64,000 nucleotides of DNA, taken from contig OZ020589.1 of NCBI GenBank assembly GCA_963971535.1, forward strand, positions 89,898,683 through 89,962,682, in the 5' to 3' direction. The translations under genes and the position numbers were made by a program. This DNA comes from Notolepis coatsorum. Lineage: Eukaryota > Chordata > Actinopteri > Aulopiformes > Paralepididae. Within the stretch, counting starts at the first letter, position 1. Each line of letters begins with the position of its first letter. The notes under the pieces are model-generated. The model did not search any database. It was not told the DNA's origin and saw nothing but the letters and a program-made list of their open reading frames with translations. Of this stretch, positions 21,601 to 32,199 are shown piece by piece.

Positions 21601-22620
21601 TAGACTGGAAGTAGAGTACTCCTCTTCCCAGTCAATGGGTGGAGTACTTGGGCTTATTCTAAGCTCAAGGTCTATATGGGCATCCCTCTCAGAGCATGTT
21701 ATCGACACGCTCGGGAGGTTCCGTCCTAGGACGGTTACGGCGCTGTCCGTGATGGGCCTGCTCGGTATGATGGCATCTGCTCATTCCGTGGTCCCTCTTG
21801 GCCTCCTCTTCACCTCATGAGGAGGATACAGAGGTGGTTTTCCAGTATGGAAATAGACCCGGTGAGAGGCAAGTGGAAGCGGCTAAGGTTCCCATGTCAG
21901 TACTGGGGGACCTCGCCCTCTGGGGAGGGCCTGGGGCCCTCACCAGGGGGGTCCCCATGGGCAGTAGGCTAACACACGTCACGGTCTTCACCCACGCCTC
22001 CCTCACTGGGGGGGTCGCGTCGGGCCAACGCAGTAGGGGGCAGCTGGCAAGACCATGCTGCCCGGTCTGCGCTACATTCAATGTGTTGGAATTGAAGGCA
22101 GTCCTTCTGGTCCTCAAACAGTGTTTTGATCAGGATGGACAATACGACGTCAGCGTCGTATAACGACAGACAGGGAGGAGTACGCTCCCCCCGTCTGCAC
22201 CGGGCGGCGGTCGGCTGGCTATGGGCGTTCTCCATCTGCGCAGCCTGAGGGCTCTCCACATCCCCGGCAGGGTGAATGTGGGTGCAGGTGTGATGTCGCG
22301 GGCGGTCCTCACCCTGACAAGTGGGGATTACGTCCGGACATAGTCGGGCAGGTCTGGGACCGATTCCGTGGCCGCCCGGAATTCTGTACGTTTTTCCCCC
22401 CATACATCTGATAGGTCAGTTGTTGGTGCGGATACGTCGGGAGCGCAGGACCTTGGTCCTGATCGCGCCGGACCGGGGCACAGCTGTGTGGTTCCCGGTC
22501 CTGATCCAGCTCTTGATAGCCCCGCCGTGGCCTGTTCCTTGGTCGTCGCGGGCCCTCTCTCAGGCGCACGGGTCTCTGTGGCAGTTCCCTGTGCTGGGCC
22601 AGCCGCTGATGGTTTGGCTG
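21600..22620 (+). pseudogene. DIRS RNase H-like and connection region, frameshifted
   Basis: Pieces in changing frames: LGLILSSRSIWASLSEHVI, TVFTHASLTGGVASGQRSRG (D-A-S becoming H-A-S, RNase H-like), FNVLELKAVLLVLKQ, SLRALHIPGRVNVGA, then DRFGRPEF and LLVRIRRERRTLVLIAPDRG, matching the order of the C-terminal pol half of DIRS elements. I could not identify a separate methyltransferase domain. Confidence 0.6.
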
Positions 22621-23590
22621 TTGAGAGGGTGAGTCTGGAGGGGATGGACCCTTCTGTGGTCGACACCATCCGGAACGCGCATGCTCCCTCCACTATCGCG
22701 GTTTACGCGGGTAGGTGGCGTGTTTTCCAAGAGTGGTGTAGAATGGGGGGCTTGGGCCCGGGGTCCTGCCCCCTGGACGCTGTCCTTTCCTTCCTTCAGT
22801 CTATTTTGGATAGACTGTCGGCTTCGACGGTGAGGGTATATGCCGCGGCTATATCCTCTTGTCATGTGGGGTTTGAGGGGGTTACGTTGTTCAGACGCCC
22901 TCTTGTGAAGTGTTTCCTGAAACGTTCTCTGTCTCCGAGTTGGGACCTCCAACTGGTCCTCGGCCGGTTGTTTGAGGCCCTGTTTGAGCCTCTTGAGCAG
23001 GTGTCTTTGGAACAGCTGTCTTCAAGACTGCATTCCTGCTGGCCATCACCTCCGCTGAGCGCGTGGGTGAGCTTTGTGCTCTCTATTCGTGTCAATAGCG
23101 GTGCGACTCTGAGGCCTAATCCAGTCTTCGTGCCAAGAAATATCCGGTGCTCTTTTCGCTCCAGGGATATTGTGGTTCAGGCGTTTCGTCCGCCTCCTCA
23201 CGCTGGTGAGTTAGAGGCGCGCCTTCACCTGTCGTGTCCAGTCCGGGCTTTGGGGGTTTACCTCAGCCAGACTCCGGACCTCAGGGCTACCGATCAGCTC
23301 TCTCGCGCTGGTACTTGGCACTGTCGAAACAGCGCCTGTCACATTGGTTGTGCGAGGGCATTGCCCTTTGCTATACGTTGGCTGGGCTGGCCCCCCCTGG
23401 GGGTGTCAGGGCGCACTCCACTTGTTAGGGCGGGCCTCGGTGGAGGACATCTGTGCTGCGGCCTCCTGGTCCTCCCCGGGTCCCTTCGTTTGGTTTTACC
23501 TCATGGACATGACTGGGGGTTCTGTTTCCCAGGCGGTTCTGAGGTCTGGGACCTCCCCTGCGTCCCGCCCTTCGGTGGGTTAGCAGGGGT
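22620..23590 (+). pseudogene. DIRS tyrosine recombinase, frameshifted
   Basis: The frame from 22368 carries the N-terminal core-binding part (TIRNAHAPSTIAVYAGRWRV, LSASTVRVYAAAIS). The catalytic region is spread over three frames: SAERVGELCAL near 23050 (first Arg), LRPNPVFVPRNIRC, LHLSCPVRALGVYL, LSKQRLSHWLCEGI, GVRAHST (His box, with Cys in place of the second Arg at 23424) and ASVEDICAAASWSS with FYLMD (Tyr). Tyrosine recombinases of this type integrate a circular cDNA. At least two frameshifts (about 23040 and 23290-23430) and the lost Arg make it inactive. Confidence 0.8.
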
Positions 23591-23815
23591 GTGTGCCACG
23601 AGGTGCTGTGTCACACGTGGTCCCGCCTGTGCTGTGCGTTTTTAGGGGTCTCTAGTTCCCTCTTTTTCGCACTTGGGTGGAGTTGACTGCCGCCCCCTCT
23701 TCACTAGGAAGGGGGGGTGACGGGACTCCCCTCCCCCCTGGTGGTAGGGCTTGCGGGTCCTCAGGGGGTACATTTGTCGGGCCACGCATCTGCTCTGCCC
23801 CATATCTCAATGGTG

Positions 23816-23907
23816 AAGAGCGAGACGCGACTGGCCAGTACGAGTATATAACGATAGGTTATGTATATAACCTAGTTATATGAGTACTGGCTGAGCGTCT
23901 CGCTCTT
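23816..23907. repeat. 92-bp hairpin in the DIRS terminal region
   Basis: Successive stems AAGAGCGAGACGC/GCGTCTCGCTCTT, CCAGTAC/GTACTGG, ATATAAC/GTTATAT and AGGTTAT/ATAACCT pair around a 4-nt centre (23863-23866). Confidence 0.85.
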
Positions 23908-24073
23908 AGCGCGCCCTGAGGTCCCTTGGTGGGGGTTTTCTTGATGGAAAACTTTTCCCGAGGAAGGGCGAGTGTGACCATGCCTGGTGCCTTATAGGGG
24001 TACATTGAGGCGGGCCTGGTCAAGTGCATGGGTGTTTTGTTTCGTTAATGAAGTACAGTAGGTACTGGAGATG

Positions 24074-24149
24074 AGGTATATCTCAATGGCGAAGAGCGAG
24101 ATGCTCAGCCAGTAATCATATAACTAGGTTATATACATAACCTATCGTT
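24074..24149 (-). repeat. Inverted terminal copy of 23846-23911
   Basis: Reverse complement reads AACGATAGGTTATGTATATA onward, matching 23852-23907 with few changes. Its low-coordinate part (ATATCTCAATGGCGAAGAGC) is also a direct repeat of 23803-23822. The next base begins a LINE, so this is taken as the right end of the DIRS element. Confidence 0.75.
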
Positions 24150-24706
24150 CAAGCTGCTACGGTCAGGCAAACGCCTGCGAACACCAGCAACTAGGACAGA
24201 GAGACTTCGGCTCAGCTTCTTCCCCCAGGCCATCAGAGCCTTGAACACTGAACTCTCCACACACAAGCACACATGAGCATACACACAACACACACACTGT
24301 ACACGCTCACACACTAGCAGCCACTTTAACATGAGCACACACACTCATGCTGCACACTTATGGTCACTTTACAAAAGGAAAGGTCACTTTAAGAATAGTA
24401 TAGTATAACTTGAGATTGTATAATATAGCATTGTATAGCAGTGTACATAAAGACCCAGTGCCTCATCCGTAGCTAACAGTGTATTGCACTACCACAGGAC
24501 CTAGCATGTCCTACCATGCTCTGTAAATAACTCATGTACATATACCGATTATGCCCTACTTTGTTTACTTGTTTTATTGCACAATGTCGTTTTATTGGAT
24601 TCTTATTATATATTACTATTGTACTATGCACAATCGTTGCGGGAAAGTCCCCCCGCATTTCATTGTATACTTGTATGCCGTGACAAATAAAACTCTTGAC
24701 TTGACT
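24150..24706 (+). pseudogene. Rex-like LINE 3' end (C-terminal codons and 3' UTR)
   Basis: The first codons read FKLLRSGKRLRTPATRTERL and RLSFFPQAIRALNTE, the C-terminal end of Rex-like RT proteins. A CA-rich 3' UTR follows, ending in AATAAAACTCTTGACTTGAC, a short-tandem terminus. Strongly 5'-truncated. Confidence 0.8.
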
Positions 24707-24974
24707 TCCACAGCTCAAGAAAACCCCCACCAATTGGTACAGGGCTTGTATTTTGGTTTGGCTCTTCTCGTTCTTTGTTATGCTATTTGTATGCTATTGT
24801 TATGCAAATACTAGGTGATAGGTGAGTACCGGTACTTGGCGCACGGCACGTCGAGTGAAAGTTGTGAACGCATTTTTGTGTGCATGCACGTGCATGTGCG
24901 TGCACGTGCTTCTGCTCAGAAAAGTGGTGGAACGGCGTGGTACCGCGTGGCATGAGCACTGCACCTCTGACGGG

Positions 24975-25059
24975 GATCAAAGGAAAATATCAAAGGATAA
25001 AAAGTAAACCTGAGTATACTGGTACTCAGGTTTTGATCCTTTGATATTTTCCTTTGATC
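24975..25059. repeat. 85-bp strong hairpin
   Basis: A 24-bp perfect outer stem (24975-24998 with 25036-25059, starting GATCAAAGGAAAATATC) and a 10-bp inner stem (AACCTGAGTA 25007-25016 with TACTCAGGTT 25023-25032). Inner bulges are 8 and 3 nt. No coding function is seen in 24707-25114 around it. Confidence 0.9.
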
Positions 25060-25382
25060 TTCAGGTTTACTCAGGTTTTGGCGCTCAACCGTTGGCGAGA
25101 TAACCCGACTATACTTGATTGATTGATTGATTGATTGAAAACTTTATTAACAGATTGCAGAATGGGTACAGTACAGCTCAATACATACAATTGTTAAGGG
25201 GATGCAGACCAGAGAAAGAAAGGGTCCCCCATTTTCAATTCATCATAACATATATGACATACACGACATACAGATAGACAGTACTGCTACATCTATACAT
25301 TTATGACATACCAGATTTGCAAATACAGTACTGTTTGTGATACAAAAAGAGTCCAGAAAAGAGAGTATATACATTTGACATA

Positions 25383-25612
25383 GAAACTGTACATTGGAGG
25401 AGGTTGGGTAGGTGGGGTGGGGTTGAGTGGGTGGGGGGGGGGGACGACTGTACATTGGAGGTGGTTGGGTGGGTGGGGTGGGGGGGTTGGGTAGGAGGGG
25501 TGGGTGGGTGGGGGACACTGTACAACTGTACAAGCAAAACTGTACATTGGAATATTGACAAAACCATACTTGGTCATTTACTGTACATTGGAGGGGGTTG
25601 GGTTAGGACATT
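25383..25612. repeat. Variable minisatellite in a LINE 3' UTR
   Basis: Units start ACTGTACATTGGAGG and continue with GGTTGGGTGGGTGGGG variants, at about 25387, 25447 and 25580, with a shortened unit at about 25543. A shorter form of the same array is at 56310-56460. Proline-rich reverse frames here are artefacts. Confidence 0.8.
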
Positions 25613-25890
25613 TACAGGGGCCAGTTTCGAATAGCAGTCTCCCGTAGGTGTTCTTTGAGAGTGGTTTTGAAAGTGGGTAGCGATTCACATTCCTTTACAG
25701 CTTTGGGTAGGGCGTTCCACATTGATGTGGCATAATTGCTAAACGTGTTTAGTCCCTTGTTTGAGCCGAATCTGGGTTTAACATGATTTGTGGAGCTCCC
25801 TCTGGTGTTGTGATCGTGGTATTCACTGACCTTTGGGAAGTATTTTGACATGTACATGGGTACCTTGGTCGTGTAGTGTATCTTGTAGAC
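25612..25890 (-). pseudogene. LINE RT C-terminal segment
   Basis: The reading is VYKIHYTTKVPMYMSKYF, then EYHDHNTRGSSTNHVKPRFG and YATSMWNALPKAVKECESLP, then FKTTLKEHL. This Asn-Thr-Arg plus Trp-Asn-x-Leu-Pro wording is the standard end of CR1/L2/I-group non-LTR RT proteins. The codons shown up to 25941 are not LINE but the TIR of the inserted element. Only the tail of the protein is present here, with a little more at 35161-35289. Confidence 0.75.
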
Positions 25891-26112
25891 CAGGGCCCTA
25901 TTCCCCGTACCTGGTTCAACTAAGTCGATCAAGAGTCCCATTATCCAGATTCAGTTAACCCGATGTTTGAAGCCGGGATTTTCCTGTTCCTCGAACGCTG
26001 ATTCAGTCTCGTTAACTCGAACCAGACTTGAGACTCTGGATAATTGCGCGCGGCCGCTTCAGTTGAAAAGACAGCAGGTGTAGATCGCAGAAATCCTGAT
26101 CTTCTAACGGCA

Positions 26113-26165
26113 TTGATTGATTGATTGTTTTAAAACTTTATTAACAGATTGCAGGCGGCTCAATA
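26113..26165 (-). repeat. LINE 3' end fragment
   Basis: TTGATTGATTGATTG followed by AACTTTATTAACAGATTGCAG matches the LINE 3' end at 25120-25160. Confidence 0.6.
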
Positions 26166-26198
26166 GCCTCGCCGACAAGTTAAATGCATAATCTATAG

Positions 26199-27592
26199 CA
26201 TAGGTGTCAAACTCACGGCCCGCGGGCCAAATGCGGCCCGCCACGTCATTTGATGTGGCCCCCCAAGAGCTCAGGTAAATTTTTTTTTTCACATTAATAT
26301 TGGGTTAAAAATAGCAGTGTTAAAATAATTGTGGGTTAATGCGTTAATAAAGCTTTAACTTTGACAGCCTTAGTTATTACACATTCTTACACATACATGT
26401 ATGTTGAATATCTGAGGTATTGATGAAGTAACAAAGGAAAAAAGCCAAAAGCACTTACTCCTCAGACATTCTTTGACAATTTTACAGCCCAAAATACAAA
26501 AAAGATCCAGGCGGAATAGGTAACAAAGGGTTGAAGAAATATTGTCTGAACTGTCAGATGCAAACTGGCTGTGTGACATAACCGAGCATCTCGCTCAATT
26601 GAATAAGAAGCTGTAGGGACGCAAACAAGTCCCACCCAAAACTTGACCAATATAGTTGTGAACTGAGACAACCCTTATTTTGTTATTTTTTAGTACAGTT
26701 ACAGACACATAATAGCAATTTCATTACGAATTGAAAATGGGGGACCCTGATGTAAACAAGTCAAAAGTCTTTCTCTGGTCTGCATCCCCTTAACAATTGT
26801 GTGTATTGAGCTGTACTGTACTGTACCCATTCTGCAATCTGTTAATTAAAGTTAATTAAACTATCTTCCATTAGTTGGATGTATGGCCTCTGCAAGGTTG
26901 TGTGCAGCCATTTGTTTTTGTAACATCTGCTACATCTGTCCCACGTGTTCTTTGCAGCTCACAGTTGTTAGTTCTGCCCCTCTTGACTGTGACAAAAAGG
27001 TTTTGAACAAACTTAATGTCATAGCTTGTATTTGATGATATTCTTCTTTGTTATTTACTTGAATGGTTTGATCATTGATTGATGGAGTAATATGGGGTTC
27101 TGATAAACTAAAATTATTTGTTAAAATAACATAAGCTAACATATATTTTTACATTTATGCAAATGCATATCGCTGCTGTCGGGACAAAACCTCATAACTC
27201 CAAAAACCCAACTTTTCAGCAGATGAAAAAAACGAACACAGATTTGAGGGTGAATAGAGTTAGGAGGTTTAGACAGATGATCGGTTTAATGCTTTCCCAT
27301 TGTTTAAACTTTGTAAAACCCACACACACATATGGAGGATGATCTACGGAGTTGATTTATATAAAAAAATATATATTTAAAAAATGGAGTTATGAGGTTT
27401 TGTCCCGACAGCAGCGATATGCAATATGTATAACTTGAATAAGTAATAAATACAGAAACAACATGTTTAACAATATGTAAATGTGTAGCTACATTTATTT
27501 TACATTACATTAACATTTATACAGTCTTTGGCCCTTTGAGGGCAACCATAATGCTGATGTGGCCCTCTGTGAAAATGAGTTTGACACCCCTG
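26199..27592. mobile_element. hAT-type (Charlie-like) non-autonomous element, 1.4 kb
   Basis: Ends CATAGGTGTCAAACTCACGG and, inverted, CAGGGGTGTCAAACTCATTT; exact 8-bp duplication ATCTATAG at 26191-26198 and 27593-27600. The left end carries the GGCCCGCGGGCC word typical of hAT/Charlie-type ends. No transposase. It contains a LINE 3' UTR copy on the plus strand (about 26720-26860) and a MITE at 27165-27422. Confidence 0.9.
27165..27422. mobile_element. MITE with about 37-bp terminal inverted repeats
   Basis: GCATATCGCTGCTGTCGGGA then CAAAACCTCATAACTCCA at the left; the perfect reverse complement ends at 27422. No target duplication was resolved and no protein is encoded. Confidence 0.75.
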
Positions 27593-27739
27593 ATCTATAG
27601 GCTAATTTTAAATCCCTCATTACCCCAATCAATCAGATTATATTTCTTTAAACGTTCCTGCTGGCAGTAGGTTTATGCATTGAATAATCAAATGAGATCT
27701 TGCTAGCGAAAATAATTAGTTCAACTGTTTCATAATAAG

Positions 27740-28890
27740 TGTTACAAAGGGTCAGATTAAACCGAATATATATATTTATTGCTTGAGATCCCTTGTATAA
27801 TATTTGTATATCGTTTGATATCCCTTGTATATTCTTTGTATATATACACGGAATATCCCTTTACCTGGGTACAAACCAGACCATAATATTCGCTCTCCTA
27901 TTGGACAGCGACCCCTAGGCGCCAACGACCATACCCCCAATGGCAAGTTCAAAGGCAACGCCAAGGCATGTCTCAACATGTCCAGGTTTGCGCAGTAATA
28001 CGAGACAGAACTGAGGTTGGCACTAGATAATTCACCTTACGTATAAATACGGCGCAGGTGGAAACAGCAGCAATTCGTTCATTACTAGTAAACCCTTCAC
28101 CACGAGTCAACGACCAAGTGAAGTGAGCAACCTTGCGTCTAAATAGAGCACTTAGAACATGTGCGAATAGGATAGTAAAAGTGTCAGAGTTTAGTGAAGT
28201 AACGTCAAGTTCAACCTAGTTTAATGTGACGGATAGTGCACAGGAGAATCTACACCGGCGAATGCAGAACCATTTTCTGGTTGGATTATATTGCTTTGGT
28301 ACCGTGACTATCGTTTGGGATTTACCTCCGTGAGGATCATCACTCGAGCCCGCCTCTAGGAAGAGGCTGGCTAGCTTTCATCCATGCTGTCGAGCATACT
28401 GGATTATAGCTGTTGCTTTGTCTACGGATCAAGGGAGTACTGCACTGGCTCCTGTATCTGGAGCCTCGTTATTCCGCGTTGACCCAGACTTTGCACCCGA
28501 ACATTCCTCTACCCTGCCGGCCTTACACCCGGAGGGAACCCCCCAGTGTCTCCAGCTGGTACTAGTGTGCCTTATGTAATTGCTATGCCACAGGTGGCGT
28601 CAGTTTAGACCCATCTTACTATTCTCATTGACTTACGCTCTTGACCTACTTTACGTGTGTTCTTCGCCTTACAAGCGCGAGTATAATTCTCAATCTGTAA
28701 CCTAACGTTGCTTGCTGATAATAATAAATACCCTCCAAATAGAACTTTATGTGTCATTGCCGTATTCTTGTGTGGGTGTTCACCATATATATTCATGTAC
28801 TGTATGGCCAGTAATTAAAGTACATAACTAAGTAGTGGTTTAATATACCATACTCTCAATACAGTCAGGGAATTGTACCCCTCAGTTACA
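27740..28890 (+). repeat. BEL-1 5' LTR, 1151 bp
   Basis: TGTTACAAAG to CAGTTACA. A TATAAA box is at 28042-28047 and a polyadenylation signal AATAAA at 28723-28728. It lacks about 29 bp present in the 3' LTR at about 33339-33367. Confidence 0.9.
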
Positions 28891-28892
28891 AT

Positions 28893-28909
28893 TGGTCCTT
28901 CGAGCCGGA
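28893..28909 (+). other. BEL-1 primer-binding site for tRNA-Tyr
   Basis: TGGTCCTTCGAGCCGGA, two bases after the LTR, is complementary to the 3' end of vertebrate tRNA-Tyr (TCCGGCTCGAAGGA plus CCA). Confidence 0.85.
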
Positions 28910-28949
28910 GGGTATCAGTGTAATATTTAATATAATATTGATATTAACC

Positions 28950-30280
28950 ATGGCCAGCGGTGAACACTCCCCAAGCGGCTCTCCCAAGCTAGAACGCCCG
29001 CAGCGCAAACGTCAGCCACCTCCCTATCTGGAGGAATACGCTGTCGGTCTAATACCTAGCTTTAAACAGACGTTAAATGCGGATAAAGCGGATAGTCAAA
29101 GCATGTCAAATCCTATCGACCAAGCGACCCGACCAGTAGAGACCCCAGTGGATTCAGACCAAACTGACTCAGCTCACGGGGGGGACCAGGTGGGACATGA
29201 CCAGACTATACCTCCAGACAACGTCACCGGGAGAGTCCCCGGAGAGCTCCAGGATAAAGAAAGCGCTCCGGGGACAGAACCCGACACACAACCAAGAGAA
29301 GAGAAGCGCGCCCAGGAGATGGACCTCGGAGCGCGCCAGGAGCACAGATGTCCAACGAGCACTGTCAGAAGCCGATCACCTCCGTCGGCGTCATCCCCCA
29401 GCGAAGCGGACCAGATGCTGGCGCAGGCATTCATCGCCACCCTGGCAGCCTCCACTGAACGCGATCGACTTCAAGCACAGACGCTTAGTGAGCGCGAACA
29501 CTCTACCATGGAAAGAGAACGCCTCCAGGCTCAACAGACGAGCGAGCGCGAACAATCTGCAGACCAACGAGAGCGCCTTCACGCGCAACTCCAAGCGCAA
29601 GCCCTTAGTGAACGCGAACACTCTGCAACCGAGCGAGAGCGCTTCCAGGCGCAACAAAGGAGTGAAGACGACCGCATAAGACTGGAGACCAGACGCCTTC
29701 AGACGGAAGAGAACATTGAAAGAGGCCGCGCCGATGCACAGCGCGCCGCCGCCAATACCCAGCGCGAAGCACAGCGCGACGCCGCCAATGCACAGCGCGA
29801 CGCCGCCAATGCCCAGCGCGAAGCAGAGCGCGACGCCGCCCATGCCCAGCGCGAAGCAGAGCGCGACCGGCTGCAGGCGCAGATGATAGAACAATTGATT
29901 GCCATGGCGACACCCCCTCTCTCCGCACGGAGCTCCCGGAGATCATCACGACAAGGGTCTAGGGCACATTCCCCTACCCGACGAAGCGACCCGGGACCCG
30001 GCCAACAAGAGGATCCTGTCTACGTCTCCGACCCCCCTCCTCGACCGGTCCATACGAGACCCAGCCACCGGGAAGAACCGGCCTACGTCGCCGAGAGACT
30101 GACTAGAAGACTCCAGGACCTAGAAGAGGAAGAGGAAGAGGAGGAATGTCAAGCCCACCAGCAGCAACGTACTCTGGACCAGGAGGCCCAGTACAGCCCC
30201 AACCAGCAGCAATGTACTCTGGACCAGGAGGCCCAGTACAGCCCCGAAGTCAGCCCCGAGTCACTGCACTACAAACCCCG
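28950..30280 (+). pseudogene. BEL-1 gag, N-terminal part
   Basis: Begins at ATG 28950 (context CCATGG) as MASGEHSPSGSPKLERPQRK. An acidic, Pro-rich head is followed by a long charged coiled-coil-like section of repeated heptads and octads (REHSTMERERLQAQ, AQRDAANAQREAERD, about residues 165-320). A 45-bp unit is duplicated in frame at 30158-30202 and 30203-30247. Compared with BEL-2, one base is missing near 30280, which throws the frame; the rest of gag continues in the next frame. It is the capsid-forming precursor of the element. Confidence 0.85.
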
Positions 30281-32199
30281 ACCCAACTCACGGGTGAGTT
30301 TGACGTACAGTCAGCACCGAGGAACAGCACCCGGGTACCCGGCCCCTGGTACCCACCAAGTACCAACCCACGACAACACGTACGGGGAGACTCGCCCAGG
30401 AGGCCTATTCCCCTACGCTCACCAATGTGCCAGCCATCCATGGTATCGTACCTTGGCACACCGACGTTCCCAGACTTTACGCACAAGGACAGAGCACAGT
30501 ACACGGAATTACGGATGTGCTTGGAGACTATGATGTCCGACGTCCCCGATGAGTCGTACAAATATGCCATCCTCCTCAAGCACCTCAAGGTGCCCAGAGC
30601 GCATAATATAGCGCTGGCATATTCCAACTCAAGTACCCCATACTCCGCGGCTCTAGTGGCCCTCGACCAGCGTTATGGACGCATATGGGACTACGTGATA
30701 CAAGAAATAAGAGATATCGACCGCCTCCCCCCAGCCAAAGACAATAGAGCATTGGATGACCTCTCTATCAAGGTACAATCCCTGGTAGGGATGCTGGGGT
30801 CCCAAAAGGAGAAAGGGAGATATGAACTATATGCTAACTCTAATGTGGAACGAATACTAGAGAAGCTCCCTCCAGCCCGCCAAGAGCGCTTTCGGCGGCA
30901 GAGAGACCACCGTGATCCCGACGGTCCCGAGCCATCCCTCCTAGACCTGGCCGCCTTCCTCGTGAGGGAAGTCAGCAGCCTACGACTGGATACGTTCGTG
31001 TGGAGTGGACCAAGCCCAAGAGATGGACCTCGGAGATCTAATGATAACCGCCGGTCAGTGACCGTTATGCACCAGGCCGAGTCAGTGCCGCAGCACGAGA
31101 ACCACAGCAACTCCCCGACCAAGGGGGAGTGGAAGATTGAATGCCAGTACTGTGACAAGGAACATCGGCTGTATCAATGTGACACTTTCAAGAAGCTGAC
31201 CACTGATGAGGTGAGTCAGTGGATCAAAGCCAACCGCCGCTGCTTCCGCTGCGCGCGCAGCCATATGGCAGCTGAGTGCCGTTTAAAGAAGAAATGCAGC
31301 AAGTGCGACGGCGCCCACTTGGAGGTCCTGCACGACATCAACAAGCGTCCGCCAGGAGGCCAGAGTGGGCCAGTCACGGTGATGTATAAGGCCGAGGCGG
31401 TGGCACTACTACCGAAGATCCATAGGACCCCCCCCTGGTGTCCTGACTGCTACAGCAGACACTGGGAGTCACGGTGCTACTCGGACTACCGCGAGTCGGC
31501 ACCACTACAGAAGATCCAAGGCAACCGACCAACAGGAGTGCTCCACATAGACCCCAAGCATAGCGGGACCCCCCGAGTGCTCATCAAAGTGGTCAGAGTG
31601 CTCCTGAGTTACGAGGACAAGGTCCTGGACACTTACGCCGTCCTAGACGATGGGTCTGAAAAGACTCTCCTCCTCGCTTCCGCCGCAGCCCAGTTGGGCC
31701 TGCGGGGTGCCAAAGGAACAATGACAATCCGTACCATCAGAAGAGACCAGAAGACCATAAAGGGTGAAAATGTCTCCTTCAAGATAGCAGCGGTCGAGCA
31801 GCCCGAGAAGCAGTATAGTATCACTAACGTCTTCACCAGCCACGACATAGGCCTGTCACAGTACACCTACCCCATCCCACAGCTGATGGCGAAGTACGTG
31901 CACCTACGCAGACTACCTATACCGCTTATCGACGGCGCCACACCGACCCTGCTCATAGGCTCCGACCACGCGGACCTCATTCTCCCAATTGAGGCGGCCC
32001 ACATCGGACCCAAAGGATGCCCAGTCGCAGTTCAGACCCGACTGGGGTGGACGCTCCAGGGCCCCCTCTACGGACTTGACAGTCAACCCACGTCTACACG
32101 CTGCCTGCACACAAAGGTGAGCGACACAGGCCACTCTCTCGTACAGCCCGTTGAGAGGCTATTGACATTAGACGAGAGGCCTGTGAGAGAACCGTGGGC
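30281..32199 (+). pseudogene. BEL-1 gag C-terminus and aspartic protease
   Basis: Continues gag with PSMVSYLGTPTFPDFTHKDR and a capsid-like helical region. Zinc-knuckle cysteines follow (CQYCDKEHRLYQCDTFKKL, then RRCFRCARSHMAAEC and KKCSKCDGAHLE). The retroviral-type aspartic protease then has TYAVLDDGSEKTLLLAS, the D-D-G box being the active-site Asp, near 31637-31685. The frame runs on through QYTYPIPQLMAKYVHLRRLP and RLGWTLQGPL, then hits the deletion scar at about 32200. It is open except for the upstream frameshift, so gag-protease could be nearly intact. That is inference. Confidence 0.85.

Larger units (their letters stand above)
19641..24149 (+). mobile_element. DIRS-type tyrosine-recombinase retrotransposon, decayed
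   Basis: The order is a gag-like region, DIRS-type RT, an RNase H-like region and a tyrosine recombinase, with terminal inverted and direct repeats at 23800-24149. This gene order with a recombinase in place of integrase is diagnostic of DIRS elements. No short target duplication is seen, as expected for this group. The left boundary is uncertain, and an inverted copy of the right end was not found there, so the left end may be truncated. Many stops and frameshifts. Confidence 0.8.
25115..25890 (-). mobile_element. LINE (CR1/L2/I-like, clade unresolved), 3' part; continues at 35161-35289
   Basis: The 3' end is TGATTGATTGATTGATTG at 25115-25135. The 3' UTR holds a GT-rich minisatellite. The coding end is at 25612. 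The frame is cut at 25890/25891 by the TIR element 25894-35157 and resumes at 35161, where codons read DLTPRTHLTPAHFDNLGWLR and RVQQLAMGL. The LINE probably continues beyond BEL-3. Related 3' UTR pieces occur at 3281, 26113, 26735, 26812 and 56310. Confidence 0.8.

Noticed and set aside
22328..22952. Minus-strand frames across the DIRS element
   Set aside because: GC-rich antisense shadows of RNase H and recombinase regions.
25243..25577. Proline/threonine-rich minus-strand frames
   Set aside because: They read through the GT-rich minisatellite and are open in three frames at once.
29174..29949. Long minus-strand frames with ALCFALGIGGVAL-type repeats
   Set aside because: Antisense of the repeated AQREAERD heptads of BEL-1 gag.
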